64,000 nucleotides of DNA from Formosa sp. (GTDB lineage Bacteria; Bacteroidota; Bacteroidia; Flavobacteriales; Flavobacteriaceae), in contig JABHDE010000007.1 of NCBI GenBank assembly GCA_018673215.1, forward strand, positions 1-64,000, given 5' to 3'. The notes beneath the pieces were generated by a model. The model did not search any database and was not told where the DNA came from. It saw only the letters and a list, made by a program, of their open reading frames with translations. Position 1 is the first letter of the stretch; each line of letters opens with the position of its first letter. Both the position numbers and the translations under genes were made by a program. Below are positions 53,524 through 61,845 of this stretch, piece after piece.

Positions 53524-55257
53524 TTATAAATCTAAATCAAAGGTTTTACGTAAAAGTTCAACGTGTTTATTTTTTTCCACTAATTTTTGATACTTATCTT
53601 CTGGGGTATAGGCGTATTGTTTTTCAAGAGTTTCATTGACAATAATGTCTAGGGTTATTGAAAAATTATTAACGGCTTTTCGTAAGTATTGTAACAATTC
53701 AAACTGCTGGCGTTCTACTTCGATTTTATTAGTCGTATTTGGAAACTCCAATCGAATGGTATTTTCGTTGATGAGCTTTGGTGTATCTATCTGAAGAATT
53801 GCTGCTAGGTTGTATTTTCCGTCTGCTTCTAATTTGGTTACAAAAATATTCCAAAATTTAATAAGTGTTTCAAAGTTAAATGGATCGTTTGGCAGGTCTT
53901 CTTCATCAACCTTGACTTCCATCAATTTAATTTGGTGTTCTTTTTTCTTTCGAATGCTGCTGAGCGACAGTCCCGAAGTTGGACGTTGTGCACTTTTAAT
54001 AACGGGAACAGCTAGTTCCTTTTTAGGATAAGGTGCTTTTGGTTCTTCTACTTTTTGAGTAACTGAAGGGATTTCTTTTGATGGTTCTTCAGACGGTGTT
54101 TCTGAAGTCTCAACCGGTCGAGTGACTTTAACATCAGAAATATTTTTAGATCTAAAATAAGAGGCAGGAATTATGAATCCGCTAGGCTTTTTTTTTTCTC
54201 CATCAAAAGTGATAGAGGCAAGCTGCATGAGACAAAGTTCGACTAATAGTCGCTGGTTTTTACTCGTTTTATATTTGAGATCACAATCATTTGCAATTTC
54301 AATGGCTTGAATTAAAAAAGCTTGAGAAGTCGTCTCTGATTGAGTTTTGTATGTTATTTTTGTATCGTCACCAACTTCGAGTAATTCAATTGTTTGAGGG
54401 GTCTTACATACTAATAGGTCTCTAAAATGAGAGGCCAGTCCTGTAATAAAATGATGGCCATCAAATCCTTTGGAAAGAATGTGGTTAAAATGCAGTAGCA
54501 AATCTGGTATTTTGTTGGCTAAAATTAAATTAGTCGCTTCAAAAAAAGTGTCGTAATCTAAAACGTTCAGATTTTCTGTTACTGCTTTACGAGTTAGATT
54601 TTTTCCTGAAAAACTAACTATTCTGTCAAATATTGAGAGTGCATCTCTCATTGCGCCATCTGCTTTCTGAGCGATGATATGCAAGGCATCATTTTCGGCT
54701 GTAATTCCTTGTTCTTGAGCAATGACCTTAAGATAATCTTTAGCATCCGTAACGGTGATTCTTTTAAAATCAAAAATCTGACAACGGGATAAAATTGTTG
54801 GAATGATTTTGTGCTTTTCAGTAGTTGCTAAAATAAAAATACAATGTTTTGGGGGCTCTTCTAAGGTTTTTAGAAAGGCATTAAAAGCCGAAGGAGATAA
54901 CATGTGTACTTCATCAATGATATATACTTTGTAGTTTCCAACTTGTGGTGGAATTCGAACTTGTTCTGTCAGGCTTCTAATATCATCTACAGAATTATTG
55001 GAAGCAGCATCTAGTTCAAATATATTAAAGGCGAAATCTTCATTCTCATGATCAGTACCTTTACTGTTGATCATTTTAGCGAGAATTCGAGCGCAGGTCG
55101 TTTTACCAACCCCTCTTGGACCTGTAAATAATAAAGCTTGGGCCAAGTGATTTTGATCGATGGCATTTTTTAATGTATTGGTAATAGCCGACTGACCAAC
55201 CACATCCTTAAATGTTTGAGGTCTGTATTTTAATGCCGATACAATAAATGGTTCCAT
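53524..55257 (-). CDS. dnaX: DNA polymerase III subunit gamma/tau
   Basis: Clamp-loader ATPase of 577 aa: Walker A FTGPRGVGKTTCARILA, Walker B YIIDEVHML, then SRCQIFDFKR, the sensor domain and a tau-like C-terminal region (about 370-577) rich in Pro, Glu and Lys. The usual zinc loop between Walker A and the DAASNN block, with its four cysteines, is replaced by a short acidic INSKGTDHENEDFAF segment. I start it at the ATG at 55257, because family proteins start close to FIVSALKYRPQ. An in-frame ATG at 55272 adds five residues. Confidence 0.95.
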   Translation of the reverse strand: MEPFIVSALKYRPQTFKDVVGQSAITNTLKNAIDQNHLAQALLFTGPRGVGKTTCARILAKMINSKGTDHENEDFAFNIFELDAASNNSVDDIRSLTEQVRIPPQVGNYKVYIIDEVHMLSPSAFNAFLKTLEEPPKHCIFILATTEKHKIIPTILSRCQIFDFKRITVTDAKDYLKVIAQEQGITAENDALHIIAQKADGAMRDALSIFDRIVSFSGKNLTRKAVTENLNVLDYDTFFEATNLILANKIPDLLLHFNHILSKGFDGHHFITGLASHFRDLLVCKTPQTIELLEVGDDTKITYKTQSETTSQAFLIQAIEIANDCDLKYKTSKNQRLLVELCLMQLASITFDGEKKKPSGFIIPASYFRSKNISDVKVTRPVETSETPSEEPSKEIPSVTQKVEEPKAPYPKKELAVPVIKSAQRPTSGLSLSSIRKKKEHQIKLMEVKVDEEDLPNDPFNFETLIKFWNIFVTKLEADGKYNLAAILQIDTPKLINENTIRLEFPNTTNKIEVERQQFELLQYLRKAVNNFSITLDIIVNETLEKQYAYTPEDKYQKLVEKNKHVELLRKTFDLDL

Positions 55258-55273
55258 AAAAATCTTATTCAAA

Positions 55274-55281
55274 CAAATTTA
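55274..55281 (-). promoter_or_regulatory. -7 promoter element of dnaX
   Basis: TAAATTTG on the minus strand, 16 bp before the dnaX ATG, matches TAnnTTTG. The inverted repeat CACAG-CCGA-CTGTG at 55288-55301 overlaps where the -33 contact would be. Confidence 0.45.
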
Positions 55282-55287
55282 AAAATT

Positions 55288-55301
55288 CACAGCCGACTGT
55301 G
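55288..55301. repeat. Short inverted repeat between dnaX and rnpB
   Basis: CACAG (55288-55292) and CTGTG (55297-55301) with a 4-nt spacer. It lies between the divergent dnaX and rnpB start regions and may be an operator. No regulator is known. Confidence 0.35.
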
Positions 55302-55346
55302 TAAATTAAACCCTTGAAAATTAAAAGGAGTTATTAACAATTTATG

Positions 55347-55354
55347 TATTTTTG
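55347..55354 (+). promoter_or_regulatory. -7 promoter element of rnpB
   Basis: TATTTTTG matches TAnnTTTG exactly and ends 6 bp before the predicted 5' end of RNase P RNA, the expected distance to the start site. Confidence 0.65.
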
Positions 55355-55360
55355 CCGCAA

Positions 55361-55669
55361 AGCAGATCGCCTTATCGCTGTTCGTTTTAAACGAAGGGAG
55401 GAAAGTCCGGACACCATAGTGTATTATAGTGGCTAACGGCCACCAGTCGTGAGGCTAGGAAAAGTGCAACAGAAAGAATGTACAGGTTAAGCTGTAGTGA
55501 AACCAGGTAAACTCTATAAGGTGCAATGTCATGTATATCAGTGCTTGAGCGCGACACGTGCGATGCTGAAGGGTAGGCAGCTAAAGTTTGCTGGTAACAG
55601 TAAACATAGATAAATGATAAGGGTCACATTTATGTGATACAGGATCCGGCTTATAGATCTGCTTTTTTT
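55361..55669 (+). ncRNA. rnpB: RNase P RNA (class A)
   Basis: Catalytic RNA that removes tRNA 5' leaders. The P1 stem AGCAGATC (55361-55368) pairs with GATCTGCT (55656-55663). The universally conserved GAGGAAAGTCCGGAC (from 55398) and the late ACAGGATCCGGCTTATAG are present, with the GGTAA-type internal motifs. A T tract follows the last stem and acts as its terminator. At about 303 nt it is at the short end of class A RNAs. It overlaps the 3' end of the convergent rsmD gene (55668) only at the T tract. Confidence 0.96.
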
Positions 55670-56204
55670 AATTTTCAAAAAAACTAAATCGATTCCCACC
55701 GTAGCCTTTCACTTCTGTAAATTGAGATGCAGAAGATAAGTCCGTGTGTTTTGAATGCTCTATAATAAGAACACCATTGGCTTCTAGGAGCTCATTTTCA
55801 AATACAAGTTCCACAATTCTTAAAAACTGTTCTAGATCAATTTCATATGGAGGATCGGCAAAAATTATTGTTGAAGGTTGTTTTGTTTTTTCTAAAAACG
55901 AAAAGACGTCTGCTTTCACTACTTGAATAGGCATTTCAAATTCTTCAGAGGTTTGCGAAATAAACTTCGTGCAATGAAAATTTTGATCTACAGCCACAAT
56001 AGATTCCGTTCCTCGTGAAGCAAATTCATAGCTAATATTTCCAGTGCCAGAAAACAAATCTAGTACAGAGATGTCATGAAAATGATAGCGGTGGTTAAGG
56101 ATATTAAATAGCGCTTCTTTAGCCATATCAGTGGTAGGCCGAACAGGTAATTTTTTTGGAGCCATTATCCGTCTGGCTTTAAACATTCCTGATATGATTC
56201 GCAT
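55668..56204 (-). CDS. rsmD: 16S rRNA (guanine(966)-N2)-methyltransferase
   Basis: Rossmann-fold RNA methyltransferase of 178 aa. SAM binding is at SVLDLFSGTGNIS and the catalytic motif is FADPPYEIDL, with the N-terminal RIISGMFKARRI typical of RsmD. Its ATG overlaps the stop of the DUF3822 gene by one base (TAATG), so the two are coupled. Last gene of a three-gene unit that ends at rnpB. Confidence 0.94.
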   Translation of the reverse strand: MRIISGMFKARRIMAPKKLPVRPTTDMAKEALFNILNHRYHFHDISVLDLFSGTGNISYEFASRGTESIVAVDQNFHCTKFISQTSEEFEMPIQVVKADVFSFLEKTKQPSTIIFADPPYEIDLEQFLRIVELVFENELLEANGVLIIEHSKHTDLSSASQFTEVKGYGGNRFSFFEN

Positions 56205-57031
56205 TATAAACTATTTAGAAGAGTGAAATGTTTTGAACTCGCATTGTTGCTGTAAAGCATTGACTCATTTGGCAATAAACTAACGTGTCTTACATATTTG
56301 TATGCAATTTGATAAAGCGCATCATTTTCGTCTACAGAGCCCATGAGGACTAACGGGAATTCTTCGGGATTGAGTTGTAGTTGTTCCGCAGTAAATAATA
56401 GATAATAGATAAAATCTTCTTTTGTGTTGTATTCAAAACGATTGAAAAACTTTAATTTATTATTTTCAACCACAACGATTTCAAAATGTGAATCCTCAAT
56501 GTTGATATACATTTTTAATAAATTTGAATTTTTTTCAAGCGTTAACAAACGGTTTAAGAGGATGGTAGCACTGTGTTTGTATTCAAAACTTCCAAAACGC
56601 TCAAAAATAAAGTTATTGATGTTCACTAATGGGACATAGACAACCATTATATCTTCGATTGTTAGAGCATCATAGGTAATAAAATCTGTTTTTAATATTC
56701 TAGTATTAAACTTTAGATAATCCACTAAATTACTTTCATCAAATAAAGGCTTAGGTACTAAAGTCGCTAATTCATTATCGTGGATGACTGTAACTCTACC
56801 AAATTGTTTTTGAAGTCCTTCTAAGCGATTAAAATTATGAATAAGGCGGTCTAAAAGTTCTTGAGGGGTTTGTTTTTTATCAAAACGAACGGACTCTAAA
56901 AATTCAATTTTTGAATCCATCGAGTTTAAAACAAAAAAAGAAAGTCCACTCAAGTTTACCTGAATGGACAATTCATATATAGAATCTGATATGTTATTGC
57001 TCGTTAGAATAATTTTTTGGCCAGTTTCCAT
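56204..57031 (-). CDS. DUF3822 family protein
   Basis: A 275-aa soluble protein matching DUF3822, a Bacteroidota family with an ASKHA/PilM-like layout. Alternating beta strands and helices are visible, such as YELSIQVNLSGLSFFVLN and HFEIVVVENNKLKFFNRF. Function unknown. It is translationally coupled to rsmD (TAATG junction), as is common in the phylum. It overlaps the upstream membrane-protein gene by 38 bp. Confidence 0.82.
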   Translation of the reverse strand: METGQKIILTSNNISDSIYELSIQVNLSGLSFFVLNSMDSKIEFLESVRFDKKQTPQELLDRLIHNFNRLEGLQKQFGRVTVIHDNELATLVPKPLFDESNLVDYLKFNTRILKTDFITYDALTIEDIMVVYVPLVNINNFIFERFGSFEYKHSATILLNRLLTLEKNSNLLKMYINIEDSHFEIVVVENNKLKFFNRFEYNTKEDFIYYLLFTAEQLQLNPEEFPLVLMGSVDENDALYQIAYKYVRHVSLLPNESMLYSNNASSKHFTLLNSL

Positions 57032-57728
57032 TTGTGTTTATTTCATCCATAGACCCTACTTTAAGACTTGGTCCATTGACGCCTTCTACAGATTTAACTT
57101 CACATTCAAGATCTACAAAGTTTTTATCTTGATCAAATAAAAGTACTTTTTTAGAAACTGATGCTTCAAATACGGGGATATTAACACCGTTTTGCTCTAA
57201 AAGACCTGCTTTTAATTCAAACTTCTGACCATCTTCTAAGGTCGGAATATTCATCATTGTCTTATAACGTGGATCAGCTCCAAACAAAGAATCTTTTACT
57301 GAAACAAAATCAAGTGTGTCAATAATTACAATTTCTTTAGTTGTGTCAACACCATAAAGACGTGTTAGATTTTCATCTATGATAGTAGAATCTCTTCGTT
57401 GGGTGATGGTGAATTTTTCTGTTTCAATAAATTTAACCAGACTGTCCCAATTTGCTTGAAATTGACCTGTTACAGTTCTGTGTGCTAGTTCAGAATCCCT
57501 AATGTCTTTAAGGTTTTCGATCACTACTTTGTAACGCTTTTCTTTTAGCTTGTTAAAATTAATTTTCCCATAAATTGAAAAAATGAGAATGTAAGCCAAG
57601 TAAAAGCTAAGTCCATAAAGTCCTACGAGGATTAATGGTTTATATTTTTTTGGGTTGTATTTATCAATTAGATAAATTATTACAATTGCCAAAATAATGG
57701 CGAGAATGATTATTACAAAAGATTTCAT
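56994..57728 (-). CDS. Conserved membrane-anchored protein of unknown function
   Basis: A 244-aa protein with two N-terminal hydrophobic helices (about 3-20 and 32-53) and a soluble C-terminal region (60-244) with helix (NFNKLKEKRYKVVIENLKDI) and beta content. I recognise only a flavobacterial conserved hypothetical that precedes DUF3822 and rsmD. No motif suggests an enzyme. The soluble part is likely periplasmic, based on topology only. Confidence 0.7.
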   Translation of the reverse strand: MKSFVIIILAIILAIVIIYLIDKYNPKKYKPLILVGLYGLSFYLAYILIFSIYGKINFNKLKEKRYKVVIENLKDIRDSELAHRTVTGQFQANWDSLVKFIETEKFTITQRRDSTIIDENLTRLYGVDTTKEIVIIDTLDFVSVKDSLFGADPRYKTMMNIPTLEDGQKFELKAGLLEQNGVNIPVFEASVSKKVLLFDQDKNFVDLECEVKSVEGVNGPSLKVGSMDEINTNGNWPKNYSNEQ

Positions 57729-57810
57729 ATTTTTTATAAATTGTAATGAGACTTGACAAATCTACAATTTTTTTTTGTTCAATAAAGTGAATGTTACTAA
57801 AAATCATTTC

Positions 57811-57818
57811 TATATTTG
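57811..57818 (+). promoter_or_regulatory. -7 promoter element of the helicase gene
   Basis: TATATTTG matches TAnnTTTG and lies 27 bp before the ATG at 57846. The TTG at 57816 is part of this box and is therefore not the start codon. Confidence 0.5.
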
Positions 57819-57845
57819 AATAATTATATATCTTCACATAATCCA

Positions 57846-59270
57846 ATGGATACAAATGATTTTTTTAGGTTACTAAAAACTAGTTTTCCTTTTACTCCAA
57901 CTGCTAAGCAAGACATTGGTTTGCAGCAACTTTCTAACTTTATTTTTAGTAAGGTTGCTAATGAGCTCTTTGTTTTAAAAGGGTATGCTGGCACAGGAAA
58001 AACAACCATTATAGGGGTTCTTGTGAAAAACTTATGGAAAGCTGAGAAAAATGCAGTTTTGTTAGCGCCAACAGGAAGGGCGGCAAAAGTCATTAGCAAC
58101 TATTCACAGAAAGAAGCGTTTACTATCCACAAGAAAATTTATGTTCCACGCTCTGAAAAAAACGGTAAAATTTCATTTGTACTCGCTCCAAATAAACATA
58201 AGAAAACGCTTTTTATCGTGGATGAAGCGTCCATGATTTCAGATATTTCCAATCAAGCAAAATTGTTTGGAACAGGTTCATTATTAGATGATTTGATCCA
58301 ATATGTATATTCTGGATTTCAGTGCAAATTGTTATTAATTGGAGATACGGCCCAGTTGCCGCCAGTAAAGTTAGATTTGAGTCCCGCATTAAACGAATCA
58401 AATTTAGAACTGAATTATAATAAAGAAGTCCTTCGATTAGAGTTGGATGAAGTGGTGAGGCAAGGAGAAGACTCTGGGATATTGTTTAACGCAACTCATT
58501 TAAGAGAAGCCATTTCAAATTCATTTTTTGATTCTTTTGAATTCAATTTGAATGGATTCAAGGATATTGTTCGTTTAAACGATGGCTACGAAATTATGGA
58601 CGCCATAAATGATGCTTATAGTAATTTAGGAAATGAAGAAACCGCTTTGATAGTGCGATCTAATAAACGTGCCAACCTCTATAACGAGCAAATTCGTTCC
58701 CGTATTTTATTTAATGAAAATGAATTAACTGCGGGTGATTTTTTGATGATTGTAAAAAATAACTACTTCTGGTTAAACCCCACCAGTGAGGCAGGGTTTA
58801 TTGCCAATGGAGATATTATTGAGGTGTTAGAAGTTTTTAGTGTTAAAGAATTGTATGGATTTCGTTTTGCAGAAGTTAAAATACGCATGGTAGATTATCC
58901 TAAAATGCGTCCCTTTGAAACGGTTTTAATGTTAGATACTATAACTTTAGAAACACCCTCTTTGCCCTACGAAGAATCCAATAAATTATATCAAGAAATA
59001 TTAAAAGATTTTGAAGACGAACCATCTTCTTACAAAAGATTCCTTGGGGTGAAAAAAAGCAAATACCTCAATTCGTTACAAGTAAAATTTTCTTATGCTA
59101 TCACCTGTCATAAATCACAAGGGGGGCAATGGAATACTGTATTTGTAGAGCAGCCCTATTTGCCAAATGGCATCGATCGTGACTATTTGCGATGGCTCTA
59201 TACAGCCATTACACGTGCTAAAGAAAAATTGTATCTTATAGGATTTCAAGACAATTATTTTGAAAGCTAA
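57846..59270 (+). CDS. RecD/Dda-like superfamily 1B DNA helicase
   Basis: A 474-aa ATP-dependent DNA helicase resembling the RecD2 motor and T4 Dda. Motifs in order: GYAGTGKTT (I), APTGRAAK (Ia), FIVDEASMI (II), LLIGDTAQLPPV (III), then CHKSQGGQWNTVFV (V) and YTAITRAKEKLYLI (VI). It has no RecB or RecC partners nearby and no long N-terminal domain as in RecD2. A role in replication-fork or recombination processing is inferred. I start it at the ATG at 57846. It reads as ATP-dependent RecD-like helicase in many Bacteroidota annotations. Confidence 0.88.
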   Translation: MDTNDFFRLLKTSFPFTPTAKQDIGLQQLSNFIFSKVANELFVLKGYAGTGKTTIIGVLVKNLWKAEKNAVLLAPTGRAAKVISNYSQKEAFTIHKKIYVPRSEKNGKISFVLAPNKHKKTLFIVDEASMISDISNQAKLFGTGSLLDDLIQYVYSGFQCKLLLIGDTAQLPPVKLDLSPALNESNLELNYNKEVLRLELDEVVRQGEDSGILFNATHLREAISNSFFDSFEFNLNGFKDIVRLNDGYEIMDAINDAYSNLGNEETALIVRSNKRANLYNEQIRSRILFNENELTAGDFLMIVKNNYFWLNPTSEAGFIANGDIIEVLEVFSVKELYGFRFAEVKIRMVDYPKMRPFETVLMLDTITLETPSLPYEESNKLYQEILKDFEDEPSSYKRFLGVKKSKYLNSLQVKFSYAITCHKSQGGQWNTVFVEQPYLPNGIDRDYLRWLYTAITRAKEKLYLIGFQDNYFES

Positions 59271-59283
59271 TCTTCAGAAGATT
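59269..59283 (+). repeat. Short perfect inverted repeat after the helicase gene
   Basis: AATCTTC and GAAGATT separated by one A, starting inside the stop codon. It has no T tract, so it is at best a weak terminator or RNA-processing hairpin. Confidence 0.3.
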
Positions 59284-59312
59284 CGCCATTATTCAAATTG
59301 CAAAAAAAAATG

Positions 59313-59320
59313 TATTTTTG
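59313..59320 (+). promoter_or_regulatory. -7 promoter element of the kdsB unit
   Basis: TATTTTTG matches TAnnTTTG exactly and ends 36 bp before the kdsB ATG. The nearest upstream TTG is only 12 nt away, which is too close for -33. Confidence 0.45.
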
Positions 59321-59356
59321 TTCATCGATTAATCAATATAAATAACCTGAATCTAA

Positions 59357-60091
59357 ATGAAAATAATAGCCATGATTCCTGCTCGTTACGATTCATCCCG
59401 TTTTCCAGGAAAACTAATGCAGGATTTAGGCGGTAAAAGTGTTATTCTTAGAACCTACCAAGCCACCATTAGCACCAACTTGTTTAGTGAAGTGTATGTA
59501 GTAACAGATAGTGAAATTATATCTGAAGAAATCAAAGCTCACGGAGGTAAAGTATTTATGAGTCAGAAAACTCATGAATCTGGAAGTGACCGTATTGCAG
59601 AAGCTGCTGAAGCTATGGATTGTGATATTGTAGTTAATGTTCAAGGGGACGAGCCTTTTACAGATAAAGAGAGCTTACAAAAAGTTTTGAACGAATTTAA
59701 AAACGATCCTGAAAAAGAAATTGATTTAGCTTCTTTAATGATCCACATTACAGACCCTGAAGAAATCCAAAATAAAAACGCTGTAAAGGTAATTGTAGAT
59801 CAACGTCATTTTGCGCTTTATTTTTCAAGAAGTCCAATCCCTTTTTCTAGGGATAAAACAGTTGACACTAAATATTTTAAACACAAAGGCGTTTATGCTT
59901 TTAGAAAACAGGCGCTGCTGGATTTCACCAAACTTCCAATGCAAATGTTGGAAGCCTCTGAAAAAATTGAATGCATTCGTTATTTAGAATTTGGAAAAAA
60001 AATCAAAATGGTTGAAACTGATGTTCACGGGATAGAGATAGATACACCCGAAGATTTGATAAACGCCAACAACTATTGGAAGACAAATTAA
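59357..60091 (+). CDS. kdsB: CMP-Kdo synthetase (3-deoxy-manno-octulosonate cytidylyltransferase), possibly for 8-amino-Kdo
   Basis: Nucleotidyltransferase of 244 aa that activates Kdo with CTP before lipid A glycosylation. Motifs: [23 protein letters not shown] (the metal and sugar-binding Asp), [11 protein letters not shown] and [12 protein letters not shown]. The gene belongs to the same unit as the kdnB-like gene, and kdnA is in the same window. In Shewanella the matching KdsB activates Kdo8N; by analogy this enzyme may prefer 8-amino-Kdo. That specificity is an inference, not visible in the sequence. Confidence 0.93.
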   Translation: MKIIAMIPARYDSSRFPGKLMQDLGGKSVILRTYQATISTNLFSEVYVVTDSEIISEEIKAHGGKVFMSQKTHESGSDRIAEAAEAMDCDIVVNVQGDEPFTDKESLQKVLNEFKNDPEKEIDLASLMIHITDPEEIQNKNAVKVIVDQRHFALYFSRSPIPFSRDKTVDTKYFKHKGVYAFRKQALLDFTKLPMQMLEASEKIECIRYLEFGKKIKMVETDVHGIEIDTPEDLINANNYWKTN

Positions 60092-60106
60092 TTAATAAAA
60101 TTAATA

Positions 60107-60727
60107 TTGAAAAAGATAGACTTAACCACTTGGAATCGCAAAAACCATTTTAATCATTTTAATGCATTATTAAACCCTTATTTTGCTGTGACTATTCCTT
60201 TTGATGTGTCCTTAGCTTATAAGAAATCAAAGGCGACTGACTCAAGTTTCTTTGCCATTTATTTGCATGAATGTATGAAAGCAATTAATGCCGTTGAAAA
60301 TTTCAAGTATAGGATTATAGACAACGAAGTCTTCGAATGCGATACAATCCATGCTTCTGCAACTCTATTAAGAGCCGATAACACTTTTGGCTTTAGCTTT
60401 ATTAATTTCTCAGAAAACTTTAACGAATTTAATGCCAATATTCAAAAAGAAAAACAACGTATTAATGAGACTACAGATCTTTATCCCCCAGTTAATGGAT
60501 TGAATTGTATTCATTGTTCTACACTGCCTTGGTTTTCTTTTACGTCCCAAAATGAACCCTTTTCTGGAGTTAAAGACTCTATACCCAAATTAGCATTTAG
60601 TAAAACCTACAAAGACAATAATTCATTATTGATGAATGTAGGGATCAGTGTCAACCATGCCTTAATGGATGGCTATCACGTTGGTCAATTTGCTGAACTA
60701 TTTCAAAAAAACCTTAACCTCCCATAG
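60107..60727 (+). CDS. Chloramphenicol acetyltransferase-like protein (CatA fold), TTG start
   Basis: A 206-aa homotrimeric-CAT-like acyltransferase. The general base His lies in SVNHALMDGYHVGQF, matching the CAT HHxxxDGxH motif with the first His replaced by Asn. The N-terminal TTWNRKNHFNHF also fits. The TTG start is forced: upstream in frame only non-ATG codons precede the kdsB stop codon. It sits between kdsB and kdnB, so an acetyl acceptor in lipopolysaccharide or a nucleotide sugar is more plausible than antibiotic resistance, but this is inference. Confidence 0.8.
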   Translation: MKKIDLTTWNRKNHFNHFNALLNPYFAVTIPFDVSLAYKKSKATDSSFFAIYLHECMKAINAVENFKYRIIDNEVFECDTIHASATLLRADNTFGFSFINFSENFNEFNANIQKEKQRINETTDLYPPVNGLNCIHCSTLPWFSFTSQNEPFSGVKDSIPKLAFSKTYKDNNSLLMNVGISVNHALMDGYHVGQFAELFQKNLNLP

Positions 60728-60763
60728 TAAGTTACTGTGGATAAATACTACCATGTTATGAAT

Positions 60764-61843
60764 ATGAATTTTAAAAATTTCCCAATGGTTTCCAAAGTTG
60801 TCTTTGGTCGTGGAAGTTTCACCCAATTAGGTGAGATAATAACCCCTAAGCGGCAAAATGAAAGTGCTCCTTTTATTTTTCTTGTAGATGATGTATTTGA
60901 ACACAATACGTTTATGATTGCAAAGATCCCTTTGCTATATAAAGATCAAATTATTTTTATTTCATCCAAAGAAGAACCCAAAACAACACAAGTAGATCAG
61001 TTAGTTGAAGATATTATTTTAAGTTCGAGTATATTACCTTCGGGTATTATAGGAATAGGAGGAGGAACCCTTTTAGATTTAACCAAAGCAGTCTCGTTGA
61101 TGCTTACTAATAACGGTTCTAGTCAAGAATATCAAGGCTGGGATTTGATTAAAAATAAAGGAATTTATCATGTTGGAGTTCCCACAATATCTGGAACGGG
61201 TTCTGAAGTATCAAGAACAGCGATATTGACAGGGCCTACGATGAAATTGGGAATTAATAGTGATTTCACCCCTTTTGATCAAGTAATTTTAGATCCAGAA
61301 CTTACATATGGAGTTCCAAAAAATCAATGGTTTTACACTGGGATGGATTGTTTTATTCATTGTATAGAATCGCTCACAGGCAAGTACATCAATTCATTTA
61401 GCAAAACCTATGGAGAAACCGCTTTGAATCTTTGTAAAGAAGTCTTTTTGGATACTTTGAGTCTAGAAGAAAGTCAAGACAAGCTAATGATGGCTTCTTG
61501 GCATGGAGGAATGAGTATAGCATATTCTCAGGTTGGTGTTGCCCATGCACTAAGTTACGGATTGTCTTTTTTGTTAGGTATCAAACATGGGATTGGAAAT
61601 TGTATTGTTTTTGATCATCTTTCTGAATTTTATCCTGAAGGGGTCAAATTATTTAAGATGATGAAGGCTAAACATAATATTTCATTACCACAAGGAGTTT
61701 GTGCAAACCTGACAGACAAACAATTTAACATCATGATTGATGTTTCTTTAAGTCTAGAGCCACTATGGGAAAATGCTATAGGAAATGATTGGAAAACTAA
61801 AATAACAAGATCTCGTTTGAGGGAACTATATTCAAAAATGTAA
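60764..61843 (+). CDS. kdnB: 3-deoxy-octulosonate 8-oxidase (KdnB), iron-containing alcohol dehydrogenase family
   Basis: NAD-dependent type III (iron) dehydrogenase of 359 aa. KdnB oxidises C8 of Kdo before amination by KdnA. The NAD motif GIGGGTLLDLTKA is followed by PTISGTGSEVSR. Metal ligands are seen as Asp and His in TGMDCFIHCIES, His in VAHALSYG and His in GIKHGIGN. The N-terminal MNFKNFPMVSKVVFGRG fits KdnB proteins as I recall them. I start it at the ATG at 60764; an in-frame GTG at 60737 and an ATG at 60758 are alternatives. Other substrates are possible for this broad family, but kdsB and kdnA in the window support the call. Confidence 0.84.
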   Translation: MNFKNFPMVSKVVFGRGSFTQLGEIITPKRQNESAPFIFLVDDVFEHNTFMIAKIPLLYKDQIIFISSKEEPKTTQVDQLVEDIILSSSILPSGIIGIGGGTLLDLTKAVSLMLTNNGSSQEYQGWDLIKNKGIYHVGVPTISGTGSEVSRTAILTGPTMKLGINSDFTPFDQVILDPELTYGVPKNQWFYTGMDCFIHCIESLTGKYINSFSKTYGETALNLCKEVFLDTLSLEESQDKLMMASWHGGMSIAYSQVGVAHALSYGLSFLLGIKHGIGNCIVFDHLSEFYPEGVKLFKMMKAKHNISLPQGVCANLTDKQFNIMIDVSLSLEPLWENAIGNDWKTKITRSRLRELYSKM

Positions 61844-61845
61844 CA

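Noticed and set aside
57816-57845. TTG start adding ten residues to the helicase
   Set aside because: It lies in the -7 box TATATTTG, and the added residues do not match the family; ATG at 57846 is preferred.
60107-60727. Antibiotic-resistance gene call for the CAT-like protein
   Set aside because: The first catalytic His of the HHxxxDG motif is Asn, and the gene is embedded among LPS genes; I keep the fold and drop the resistance claim.
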